From the NCBI GenBank assembly GCA_038229415.1, contig JBBROM010000018.1, positions 1 to 64,000 of the forward strand: a stretch of DNA of 64,000 nt, read 5' to 3'. Made by a program: the position numbers and the translations under genes. A model generated the notes under the pieces. The model was not told where the DNA came from. It was given only the letters and a program-made list of their open reading frames with translations, and did not search any database. The stretch comes from JANXUR01 sp038229415 (GTDB lineage: Bacteria; Acidobacteriota; Terriglobia; Terriglobales; Acidobacteriaceae). Each line of letters begins with the position of its first letter. The stretch's first letter is position 1. Shown one piece after another: positions 18,181-26,287 of the stretch.

Positions 18181-18643
18181 CGACCCTGCGCTTTTTGGCG
18201 GGGACAGCACCCGTCGCCATGGTGGTCGGAGGCAAAGGCGTCGCGACCGATTTCGGGCTGTCGGCGCTGGGGCCGGTTATCTCTTCGACCGCCAGCGCGG
18301 GAACCCGCTGCGCAACCGGCGCGATAAACCGGTATCCCCGCCGTGGCAGTGTCTGAACGAACAGGGGATTGCGGGGATCGTCTTGAAGCGCCTGCCTTAA
18401 CTTTTTAATGGCAGTATTCAGGCCGTGATCAAAGTCAACAAACGTGTCTTCCGGCCACAATCGCAGGCGTAACTCGTCCCGGGTTACCAGATCGCCGGGG
18501 CGCTCCAGCAGGGCCGCAAGGATGCGGAAAGGCTGTTCCTGTAGCCGAATCCGCACACCAGCCCGGTAAAGCTCACCAACCCGAAGATCGGCCTCATAAA
18601 TGCCAAAACTAATAATGCGAGATGTAGACTGCGTTACTTCCAT
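18068..18643 (-). CDS. winged-helix (OmpR/CadC-type) transcriptional regulator, truncated
   Basis: A 191-residue protein. Residues 8-108 are an intact winged-helix DNA-binding domain (VRIRLQEQPFRILAALLERP, DFDHGLNTAIKKLRQAL, VQTLPRRGYRFIAPV) of the kind fused in Acidobacteriota to a membrane helix and a large TPR or WD40/TolB part. Here residues 151-160 (KRRVAIGVWV) look like the beginning of the membrane segment, then the frame runs into antisense of the sedolisin gene and stops. The sensor half is therefore gone. It may still bind DNA, but without its usual signalling domain; it could equally be a decaying gene. Confidence 0.7.
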   Translation of the reverse strand: MEVTQSTSRIISFGIYEADLRVGELYRAGVRIRLQEQPFRILAALLERPGDLVTRDELRLRLWPEDTFVDFDHGLNTAIKKLRQALQDDPRNPLFVQTLPRRGYRFIAPVAQRVPALAVEEITGPSADSPKSVATPLPPTTMATGAVPAKKRRVAIGVWVPAARIIFPRWVTRGRCRDSIRGPQHTLHFRP

Positions 18644-19139
18644 ATCAACCCTGATGGAATGGTACCGGAGAGGATTCAGGCTGCAACACGGAATCTCAAA
18701 TAACGGCGTCCAAAAAAACAGTTAGTCTATGTAAATCAATTACATACGATGGAAATACGACCCTTGGTGCGATTCACTTTTGACCTGATTTTCACAATCC
18801 ATACTCAAATGCTCGACATTCAAAAATCCGTTTGCAATTCTGCGAGCAAGGGTTATTCATTCGTTATCCCTGTGCTTCACCGAGGGTAAACCCCGCCTCT
18901 GGATCGAAATTCACCCGAATATGAGTTCAGATGTGGCATCCGAACCACACTCTGGAATTCATGCATTCACATAAGGCATTCATTATCAATCATTTAGCGG
19001 TTCACATCGGCTTCGCTCACAGCTCACCTCCGAAACATTGTTTGCTTCGCACGCTTGAGCGATCCTCAATCATCGCAGGAGCACCGGGCCCCACAAGGTC
19101 CCGCCAGCGAAAACTCAACGCAAGTGGAGGAAACATACT
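18644..19139. other. intergenic region between divergent genes
   Basis: About 496 bases, AT-rich in the left half, holding the promoters of the regulator (leftward) and the 19140 secreted protein (rightward). I see no gene or clear RNA structure in it. Confidence 0.5.
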
Positions 19140-19499
19140 ATGAAGACTCTAAAGATCAGCGCAGTGGTGGCCGTGATGATGCTGACCGCGGCAGTCTCGG
19201 CTGGCGCTCAACAGGCTCAAAGGTTGACGTTCACCGTCCCATTCTCATTTTCGGTCGAAAACAAAGTGCTGCCCGCGGGCAGCTACTCGATCTCGCCGCT
19301 CAGCGCGACCAGCAGCGTGATTCGATCCAACACCGGCAGCGCCGCTGCCGTATTTGTCAGCATCCCGACCAAGGGCAACACTGGCCGGGTCAACCCAGAG
19401 TTGGTGTTTGAGCGTCACGGCGATACCAACATTCTGCGCACCATTTGGGAAGCAGGCACGGACGCAGGCCTGGAAATCCCCGGTAACCGCAGCTACTAG
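19140..19499 (+). CDS. small secreted protein, acidobacterial type
   Basis: A 119-residue protein with a clear signal peptide (MKTLKISAVVAVMMLTAAVS, cleavage after AGAQ). The mature part LTFTVPFSFSVENKVLPAGS is shared, as I recall, by many short exported acidobacterial proteins of unknown role, probably a beta-rich domain. The start is fixed by AGTGGAGGAAACATACT before ATG. A long perfect terminator follows 22 bases after the stop, so it is a monocistronic gene, probably well expressed. Confidence 0.75.
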   Translation: MKTLKISAVVAVMMLTAAVSAGAQQAQRLTFTVPFSFSVENKVLPAGSYSISPLSATSSVIRSNTGSAAAVFVSIPTKGNTGRVNPELVFERHGDTNILRTIWEAGTDAGLEIPGNRSY

Positions 19500-19521
19500 A
19501 ACTCACCTGCAACGCCTCCTT

Positions 19522-19563
19522 ATGGGTGCTGACCCGAGCAATCGGGTCAGCACCCATCTTTTT
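19522..19563 (+). terminator. strong Rho-independent terminator
   Basis: ATGGGTGCTGACCCGA and TCGGGTCAGCACCCAT form a perfect 16-bp stem around a GCAA tetraloop, followed by CTTTTT. Confidence 0.92.
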
Positions 19564-19673
19564 GCAAGGAAGGAAGCCGCGCGCTCGAGCGGCGCTATGG
19601 TAAAACTCATTTGGGGTCTTTTCGTGGACGCGAGCGTCGCTCGCGCGTATCACGGGCCAGTCTGAGGTGCTCC

Positions 19674-22199
19674 ATGAAGTTCCGCAAACCTTCGTTCATC
19701 GTGATGTTTGGGTGGTGCGCGCTGTTTCTATCGCCCTTTGTGCCGTTTGCCGAGAGTAGTTGGAAGCCGATTGGGCAGGCCAGTGCGGCTCGCGCTTTGC
19801 CAGACGGCGTGGAGATCTCGGCTGGTGCCGCCAAGATTCGCATCAATGTGCTGGTGCCGAATGTGATTCGCTTTCGCTATGCCCCGCAGGGAGCATTCAG
19901 CACGCACGCGTCGTTTGCCGTGCTGCCAAACGCCTCCGCAAATTTTGCCAATGGCGATAAGCCGCAGTTTGAGTTCAACTCCGATGTTAAGTACTTTGTA
20001 GTGCAAACTGCTGCGCTACGTGTCCGGATTGAACGTGCAACCCTGCGCGCCGTGGTAGAAGACCTGAGCGGCAACGCCATCCTGCAAGATCAGCCGGGTC
20101 TGCCCGTCGCCTGGAATGGCAAAGAGTTCCGCATGTGGAAGGCAATGCCCGCCGACGAGCACTATTTTGGCTTGGGCGACAAGCCGGGCCCGCTCGACCA
20201 TCGCAATCAGGCCTACAGCATGTGGAACACCGATGCGTATGCGTGGCAGGAGTCCACCGATCCACTGTACAAGTCCATTCCGTTTCTGATGGGCGTTCGC
20301 AATGGCAAGGCCTGGGGACTGTTTCTCGACAACACCTATCGCAGTTCGTGGGATCTGGGTAAAGCCAGCAATCAGTATTTTTCGTTTGGCGCGGAAGATG
20401 GGCCGCTCGACTACTACGTTTTCTATGGCCCCGACCCCAAGCGCGTGGTGCAGGACTATACCGCGTTGACCGGACGCATGCCGTTGCCGCCGCTGTTCGC
20501 CATGGGCTATCAGCAGAGCCGCTATAGCTACTACCCAGAGTCGCGGGTGCGCGAGATCGCCAAGCAATATCGCGACCGCAAGATTCCGCTCGATGCGCTT
20601 TACCTTGATATTGACTACCAAATCGGCAATCGTCCGTTCACCATTGACACCGAGCGCTTCCCCAACTTCAACGGGCTCGTGAAAGATCTCGCCGCCGATG
20701 GCATCAAGACCATAACCATTCTCGACCTTCACGTGAAGCACGAGACGGGCTATGCGCCCTACGACACGGGCCACGCCGGCGATCACTTCATCAAAGGCGC
20801 GGATGGAAAAGAATATATCGGCACAGTCTGGCCCGGAGACAGCGTCTTCCCGGACTTCACTCGTGCTTCCACGCGGCAATGGTGGGGAGGCTTGTATGCC
20901 GACTTCAAGGATCGCGGCATTCGCGGATTTTGGAATGACATGAACGAGCCAGCGGTGTTCAACCCGACGAAGACGATGCCGCTCGACAACATCCATCGCG
21001 TGGATGAAGCCAATGGCGAGCGCAAGACCGATCATCGCGAGATTCACAACGTGCTGGGCATGGAGAATGACCGCGCGACCTATGAGGGATTATTGAAGCT
21101 GCGTCCCGATGAACGGCCGTTTGTGCTGACCCGGGCGGCGTACTCCGGCACCCAGCGTTACGCAGCGACGTGGACGGGCGACAACTCAGCGACGTGGAAC
21201 CACATGAAGATCAGCGTGCCGCAGGTGCTGAACCTCGGCGTATCAGGCTACGCGATGACCGGAGTGGATGTCGGTGGCTACGCGGGGAATCCGCCGCCGG
21301 ACTTGCTCACGCGCTGGATGGAGCTTGGCGCGTTTTACCCGATGTACCGCAACCACGCAGAAAAGGGCAGCCGCGACCGCGAGCCTTGGGTGGATGGCCC
21401 CGAGCACGAAGCAATCCGCAAAAAGTTCATCGAGCTGCGCTATCAGTTGCTGCCGTACACTTACACCCAGATGCAAGAGACGACCCGCACCGGTGTGCCG
21501 CTGATGCGTCCGATGTTTATGGAGTTTCCAAACGATCCGACGCAGGCAATCGAAGACAAGGAGTTCATGTTCGGCAATGACCTACTGGTGGCGCCTGCGC
21601 TGAGCGAAAACGTACGGGGGTATCCGCTGAATCTGCCCAAGGGCGACTGGTACGACTACTGGACGGGTGCTCACGTGGAAGGTGGCGCGCCGAACCTGGT
21701 GCCGGGGCAGCCGGGCGAGCCGCGCATGACGAACCCGAAGCTCGGCGAGATGCCGATCTTTGTGCGCGCAGGTTCAATCATTCCGCAGCAGCCAGTGATT
21801 CAACATGTGGAAGAGAAGCCGAACGGGCCGATGGAGTTGCGGGTGTATCCTGGGCCGGATTGCAAGGGATCGTTGTACATGGATGATGGCAATACGTTTG
21901 ACTACCAGCGCGGGCAATACTTTCGGCAGGCGTTTACTTGTGCATGGAGCGAGGTTTTCAGCACCAGACCCAAAGAACACATCACTGAAACGGTGAACTT
22001 GCTTCCGGCGGAAGGACTCTACAGTCCTAGATTTCAGGAAGTGGAAGTCACAATCTTCGGGGAGCCGCGTCAACCGTACTCCGTGAGCTTCAATGGTCAA
22101 ACCATGCAGGACTGGAAGTTCGACCCCGAGCATCACTCCATAAGCGTGACAGTTCCTTGGATTAGGTCGGGCGGCAAGGTCGAGTTCCGAACGCCATAG
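19674..22199 (+). CDS. secreted glycoside hydrolase family 31 (alpha-glucosidase type)
   Basis: An 841-residue GH31 enzyme with a signal peptide (SFIVMFGWCALFLSPFVPFAE). The catalytic nucleophile is D422 in GFWNDMNEPAVF, and the acid/base aspartate is in TWTGDNSATWNHMK; FAMGYQQSRYSYYPE and LDALYLDIDYQ are classic GH31 strands. It should release alpha-linked glucose (or xylose) outside the cytoplasm. ATG at 19674, with GAGGTG seven bases upstream, is preferred over an in-frame start at 19611. It fits with the glycogen-debranching-type enzyme at 24207 as a local alpha-glucan theme. Confidence 0.92.
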   Translation: MKFRKPSFIVMFGWCALFLSPFVPFAESSWKPIGQASAARALPDGVEISAGAAKIRINVLVPNVIRFRYAPQGAFSTHASFAVLPNASANFANGDKPQFEFNSDVKYFVVQTAALRVRIERATLRAVVEDLSGNAILQDQPGLPVAWNGKEFRMWKAMPADEHYFGLGDKPGPLDHRNQAYSMWNTDAYAWQESTDPLYKSIPFLMGVRNGKAWGLFLDNTYRSSWDLGKASNQYFSFGAEDGPLDYYVFYGPDPKRVVQDYTALTGRMPLPPLFAMGYQQSRYSYYPESRVREIAKQYRDRKIPLDALYLDIDYQIGNRPFTIDTERFPNFNGLVKDLAADGIKTITILDLHVKHETGYAPYDTGHAGDHFIKGADGKEYIGTVWPGDSVFPDFTRASTRQWWGGLYADFKDRGIRGFWNDMNEPAVFNPTKTMPLDNIHRVDEANGERKTDHREIHNVLGMENDRATYEGLLKLRPDERPFVLTRAAYSGTQRYAATWTGDNSATWNHMKISVPQVLNLGVSGYAMTGVDVGGYAGNPPPDLLTRWMELGAFYPMYRNHAEKGSRDREPWVDGPEHEAIRKKFIELRYQLLPYTYTQMQETTRTGVPLMRPMFMEFPNDPTQAIEDKEFMFGNDLLVAPALSENVRGYPLNLPKGDWYDYWTGAHVEGGAPNLVPGQPGEPRMTNPKLGEMPIFVRAGSIIPQQPVIQHVEEKPNGPMELRVYPGPDCKGSLYMDDGNTFDYQRGQYFRQAFTCAWSEVFSTRPKEHITETVNLLPAEGLYSPRFQEVEVTIFGEPRQPYSVSFNGQTMQDWKFDPEHHSISVTVPWIRSGGKVEFRTP

Positions 22200-22273
22200 C
22201 AAGGCCAGAATGATGTTCGCCGTGTACTCGTAGGAATTCGTGGGTTAAAGAAGGATCAAGAGGGCAAGTATTT

Positions 22274-22765
22274 ATGAGTGCCGAGAGCATCGAGTTCCGC
22301 CAAGCGCTGGGCGCGTTTGCCACCGGCATCACCATCATCACGGTAGACAACGACGGCGAAATTCACGGCATGACGGCGAATGCATTCTCGTCGGTGTCAC
22401 TCACGCCGCCGCTGGTGCTGGTGTGCGTGGATCAGCGGGCGCGGAGCCACAGTCTGCTGCATGCGCGGCAGCGCTTCGGCATCAACGTTCTTGCGAGCAG
22501 TCAGCGCGCTATCTCAGAATATTTTGCCCGCGCTACGGAAGAGCATGACAGTCCCGAAGAAGCGGGCGCGAAGTTTGACCGCACACAGCATGGCACGCCA
22601 GTTCTGCGAGGTGCGCTTGCATACCTTGAATGCCGATTGAGCCATGCCCAGATCGCGGGCGATCACACCATTTTCGTTGGCGAAGTGGAAGACCTGGTGG
22701 TGCGCGAAGGCGAGCCGCTGATTTATTTCCGCGGAAACTATCGCGGCTTGGCGGCAGAGGAATAG
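22274..22765 (+). CDS. flavin reductase family protein
   Basis: A 163-residue FMN-binding protein. FRQALGAFATGITIITV, HGMTANAFSSVSLTPPLVLV and the closing PLIYFRGNYRGL are typical of HpaC/RutF-like NAD(P)H:flavin oxidoreductases that supply reduced flavin to two-component monooxygenases. No partner monooxygenase is adjacent, so its client is unknown. It starts 74 bases after the GH31 gene. Confidence 0.9.
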   Translation: MSAESIEFRQALGAFATGITIITVDNDGEIHGMTANAFSSVSLTPPLVLVCVDQRARSHSLLHARQRFGINVLASSQRAISEYFARATEEHDSPEEAGAKFDRTQHGTPVLRGALAYLECRLSHAQIAGDHTIFVGEVEDLVVREGEPLIYFRGNYRGLAAEE

Positions 22766-22775
22766 CCTGCGGATT

Positions 22776-23051
22776 TTAGGGTCGAGTGTTGACCGCTCCG
22801 TGAGGCGCCGCCGCGCCGCGCAGAAGTCCTTCGGTGCTTAAGTCCTCATCAAGATCGGGCCAGTGAATCCCAAAGCCGCCCCCAGCAATTTGCCAGTTGC
22901 GGAGTTGATCCGGTGGCGCGGACAACAGCCGAGGAAACCAAACCAGAGGAACGCTGATGGTTCGACCGTCCCGCATGGTAACGTGCAGGCTATCCTCGTC
23001 GAAATCAACGCCCATCACCCTTTCATCCCTAAGGAGTGCCGAAGAACTCAT
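22776..23051 (-). CDS. DUF2442 protein (putative antitoxin-like partner)
   Basis: A 91-residue protein with the DUF2442 pattern: VDFDEDSLHVTMRDGRTISV, then VWFPRLLSAPPDQLRNWQ and GFGIHWPDLDEDLS. Its start lies 23 bases inside the upstream DUF4160 gene, so translation is coupled. DUF4160/DUF2442 neighbours are widely seen as a toxin-antitoxin-like pair without a proven mechanism. A second pair is at 53446-54103. Confidence 0.85.
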   Translation of the reverse strand: MSSSALLRDERVMGVDFDEDSLHVTMRDGRTISVPLVWFPRLLSAPPDQLRNWQIAGGGFGIHWPDLDEDLSTEGLLRGAAAPHGAVNTRP

Positions 23052-23268
23052 TCCACGCCTCTTCCAGCCGGACTTGATTCTGGCTTACTAGTGATTGTAA
23101 CGCGCGTAACTCAGACGCGCGAAATCCAAAGTTACGGGCGAGTTGCACCGGCCGCAGCCAGAACTTCGCCGACAGATCCTCCCTATCCACATGCACATGC
23201 GGTGGCTCGTTGGGTTCATGACTATAGAAGTAGAAGCGATACGGGCCGTAGCGAAGGACTGTAGGCAT
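23029..23268 (-). CDS. DUF4160 protein
   Basis: A 79-residue protein with the DUF4160 hallmark YFYSHEPNEPPHVHVDRED, a His-rich beta hairpin, and the C-terminal LQSLVSQNQVRLEEAWNEFF. ATG at 23268 is preceded by GGAG at good distance; an in-frame start at 23331 is less likely. It forms an overlapping two-gene unit with DUF2442. The function is unknown; a toxin-antitoxin role is often suggested from co-occurrence alone. Confidence 0.85.
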   Translation of the reverse strand: MPTVLRYGPYRFYFYSHEPNEPPHVHVDREDLSAKFWLRPVQLARNFGFRASELRALQSLVSQNQVRLEEAWNEFFGTP

Positions 23269-23373
23269 CTGGTTCTCCGGGCAACTCGCGATAGCCCAAA
23301 TTAACCTCTGATTGTACCGGAGCGCAAGCACACCAGTTCATCCCGATGCCGTTTCTTAAATCCGAACCTCATC

Positions 23374-24090
23374 CTAGGTTCTCCCGTACACCGGCACTTC
23401 CGCACTATGCACAATCCTACCTTCGTCCGAGCATAAGAACAGCACCACGTCCGCAATTTGTTCTGGCTTGGGCCAACCAGCAAAGTCGGCCGTCGGCATG
23501 GCCGCTCGGTTGGCTGGCGTATCAAAGATGCTGGGCACGATCGAATTCACGTTGATCTGATAAGGCTTCACTTCATCGGCCAATGCGCGGAAGAGCGCGA
23601 GGGCTCCGGCTTTGGATGCCGCGTAGACTCCCGACCCCGGCGATGCGACGATCCCGGCGCGCGAAGCCACGTTCACGACCCAACCAAGATTCTGCTTCAC
23701 CATGACGGGCAGAAATCCGTGCGCGAGCGCGAACCCGGCTTGCAGGTTGAGCGCCAGCTGGGTGGTGTAGGTCTTAGGGTCGGTCTCCCACACATTCTTG
23801 CCCCCGGCATAGCCGCCGACCGCATTCACCAGAATATCCAGGCGGTCGAACTTGGCATGCAGATCGAGGGCTAGATTGGCGGTAGCGTCGCAATTAGTAA
23901 CGTCCACGTGTTCGCCGGTTAGGCGATCAGCCAATGCTCCGGCGTTCTCCGCAAGTTTGTCAAACTCGTGGCGACGCTGATAGGTTACGATCACGGTGGC
24001 ACCCGAGCGCAACATGGCGAGCGCGATGGCGCGGCCGAGCGCTCCGGTACCCCCAGCGACAACCGCGACTCGATCTTGTAGATTTGGCAT
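23374..24090 (-). CDS. SDR family oxidoreductase
   Basis: A 238-residue short-chain dehydrogenase. The cofactor motif is VAGGTGALGRAIA (TGxxxGxG type), NAVGG follows in strand 4, the catalytic set is Ser in VVNVASRAG with YAASK (Tyr-x3-Lys), and INVNSIVPSIFDTP is the post-catalytic loop. Substrate unknown; 3-oxoacyl-ACP reductase-like enzymes are the closest style. ATG at 24090 has AGGAG seven bases upstream; a TTG six bases earlier is less likely. It diverges from the debranching enzyme gene. Confidence 0.92.
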   Translation of the reverse strand: MPNLQDRVAVVAGGTGALGRAIALAMLRSGATVIVTYQRRHEFDKLAENAGALADRLTGEHVDVTNCDATANLALDLHAKFDRLDILVNAVGGYAGGKNVWETDPKTYTTQLALNLQAGFALAHGFLPVMVKQNLGWVVNVASRAGIVASPGSGVYAASKAGALALFRALADEVKPYQINVNSIVPSIFDTPANRAAMPTADFAGWPKPEQIADVVLFLCSDEGRIVHSAEVPVYGRT

Positions 24091-24206
24091 TCTCAAACTC
24101 CTTGGTGTCAGACGATGATTTGCGGACAGTCACCTATAGGATATAGCGTCTGTCAGATGCGGAGAAATTGCGAGGTTCCAGCCGAGTAATCGGAGGGTGT
24201 CGTTGA

Positions 24207-26270
24207 ATGACTATGCCTGACAAGATTCAGTTGACCTGCCAACAAGCCAGCGACCTGAGAGTCGCAAGCCAGCGCGAATGGATAGTCACCAATGGCATCG
24301 GAGGCTTCGCCTCGGGAACCGTATCCGGCGAGCTGACGCGGCGCTATCACGGGCTGCTGATCGCGGCCCTACAGCCTCCGGTGGCGCGCACACTTCTGGT
24401 CGCCAAACTGGAAGAAGAAGCGGAAGTGGCCGGGCAGGTGTATGCGCTCGGGAGCAATCGCTGGGTCGGGGGAGCCGTCAATCCCGAGGGCTTTCGCTGC
24501 ATCGAACGTTTCTGGCTGGAAGGCACCGTCCCCGCGTGGTTGTTTTCTTGCGGAGGCGTTCAACTCGAAAAGCGCATCTGGATGCAACATGGTGCGAACG
24601 CAACCTATGTGCAATATCGCCACAGTGGCGGCGCTGCGCCGATGGAATTGCGCGTCAAATCGCTGGTGAACTACCGCGATTTTCATTCCGCTACAAACGC
24701 TGGCGACTGGCCCATGGACGTCCAGCCCATAGCCGATGGCATTCGCGTGACCGCATTCGCAGGTGCGGTGCCGATTCTGCTGCGCAGCGATCGAGCCGCT
24801 GCCAGCGCTACGCATGACTGGTATCGCAACTTCGACCTGGTGCGCGAGCGTGAGCGCGGACTAAGCGACCATGAAGATCATCTTCACGTCGCCGACTTCG
24901 CCGTTACTTTGCAACCTGGCGAGAGTGTGACGTTCTTGTGCAGCACCGACGAGAGAGAGCACGATAGCGCGGCGCTGATGTCAGTGGATGGAGTATCAGC
25001 ACTGGAAGAGCATGTAAAAAGGCAGCAGTCACTCAGCGATTCCTGGCAAGCCGCACATCCGGCACTTGTTCAGAACTCGCTCGATTGGATTCGACAATTA
25101 GTTCTAGCCGCCGATCAATTTATCGTGAAGCGGCCGTTAGACGACGACCCAGATGCGCTATCGGTGATCGCAGGCTACCACTGGTTTGGCGATTGGGGCC
25201 GCGACACCATGATCGCGCTGCCGGGACTGGCGCTGGCCACCGGACGCTCGGACATTGCCGCAAAAATTCTGCGCACTTTTGCGCGCTTCGTCAGTCAGGG
25301 CATGTTGCCCAACTATTTTCCAGACGCTGGATCCACACCCGAGTACAACACCGTGGACGCGAACCTTTGGTACTTCGAGGCGATTCGCCAATACTTTACG
25401 CACACAAATGATCGCGCATTGCTGGCGGAACTTTTTCCAGTGCTTGCCGAAATGATTGACTGGCATGTGCGGGGCACGCGCTATTCGATTCACGTGGACG
25501 CCAAAGACGGGCTGCTTTACGCGGGTGAGCCGGGCGTGCAACTCACGTGGATGGACGCCAAGGTCGGCGACTGGGTGGTGACGACGCGTATCGGCAAGCC
25601 GGTGGAGATCAACGCACTGTGGTTCAACGCGCTGAACACGATGGCGAAGTTTGCGAAGGAATTGGAGAAGGATGCGACGCTGTATACAGCGATGACCGAG
25701 CGGGTTGCTGCGAGCTTTGCGCGCTTCTGGAATCCGCAGACGCAGTATTGCTTCGATGTGATTGACGGGCCTATAGGCGAGTGCGGAAACGACGCAGCGA
25801 TTCGGCCCAACGCGATCTTCGCGGTATCGCTGCCGGAAAGTCCGCTGACGTTCGAGCAGCAGGCAGCCGTGGTGGCGCGCGCGGAACGTGACTTGCTCAC
25901 CCCGGTTGGGCTGCGCAGCTTGGCACCCGACGACCCGCAATATCGCGGCACCTACGCCGGCGATCCGGTTGCGCGCGACGGTGCCTACCATCAAGGAACG
26001 GTATGGGGCTGGCTGATCGGATCGTTCGCGATGGCGCACTTTCGTGTGCACGGTGACCGCGCGGCTGCTCTGCGATTCCTGGCACCGATGGAGCGGCAGC
26101 TTTCCGTATTGTGTCTGGGTAGCCTGTGCGAGATCAGCGACGGCGACGCACCGCACGCGCCTAAGGGCGCAGTCGCGCAAGCGTGGACCGTGGCGGAAGT
26201 GTTGCGCGCCTATACCGAATTGAACGAATTGAACAAATTGAACAAATTGCACAAATTGCACGGCAACTAG
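24207..26270 (+). CDS. amylo-alpha-1,6-glucosidase / glycogen debranching enzyme
   Basis: A 687-residue protein with the bacterial GDE_N domain (REWIVTNGIGGFASGTVSGE, RRYHGLLIAA) and the GDE_C (alpha/alpha)6 domain (YHWFGDWGRDTMIALPGLAL; NALWFNALNTM; DGAYHQGTVWGWLIG). It should cleave alpha-1,6 branches of glycogen or maltodextrins in the cytoplasm. The last 17 residues are an odd repeat ending (LNELNKLNKLHKLH), encoded by a tandem nine-base unit. It faces the hydroxyproline operon tail to tail with 17 bases between stops. Confidence 0.92.
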   Translation: MTMPDKIQLTCQQASDLRVASQREWIVTNGIGGFASGTVSGELTRRYHGLLIAALQPPVARTLLVAKLEEEAEVAGQVYALGSNRWVGGAVNPEGFRCIERFWLEGTVPAWLFSCGGVQLEKRIWMQHGANATYVQYRHSGGAAPMELRVKSLVNYRDFHSATNAGDWPMDVQPIADGIRVTAFAGAVPILLRSDRAAASATHDWYRNFDLVRERERGLSDHEDHLHVADFAVTLQPGESVTFLCSTDEREHDSAALMSVDGVSALEEHVKRQQSLSDSWQAAHPALVQNSLDWIRQLVLAADQFIVKRPLDDDPDALSVIAGYHWFGDWGRDTMIALPGLALATGRSDIAAKILRTFARFVSQGMLPNYFPDAGSTPEYNTVDANLWYFEAIRQYFTHTNDRALLAELFPVLAEMIDWHVRGTRYSIHVDAKDGLLYAGEPGVQLTWMDAKVGDWVVTTRIGKPVEINALWFNALNTMAKFAKELEKDATLYTAMTERVAASFARFWNPQTQYCFDVIDGPIGECGNDAAIRPNAIFAVSLPESPLTFEQQAAVVARAERDLLTPVGLRSLAPDDPQYRGTYAGDPVARDGAYHQGTVWGWLIGSFAMAHFRVHGDRAAALRFLAPMERQLSVLCLGSLCEISDGDAPHAPKGAVAQAWTVAEVLRAYTELNELNKLNKLHKLHGN
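26226..26266 (+). repeat. tandem 9-bp repeat in the 3' end of the debranching gene
   Basis: About four and a half copies of a unit like AATTGAACA occur inside the coding region, changing to AATTGCACA in the last two. They encode a Leu-Asn-Lys/Leu-His-Lys tail. Confidence 0.7.
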
Positions 26271-26287
26271 GCCCATGCGCCGCGTAG

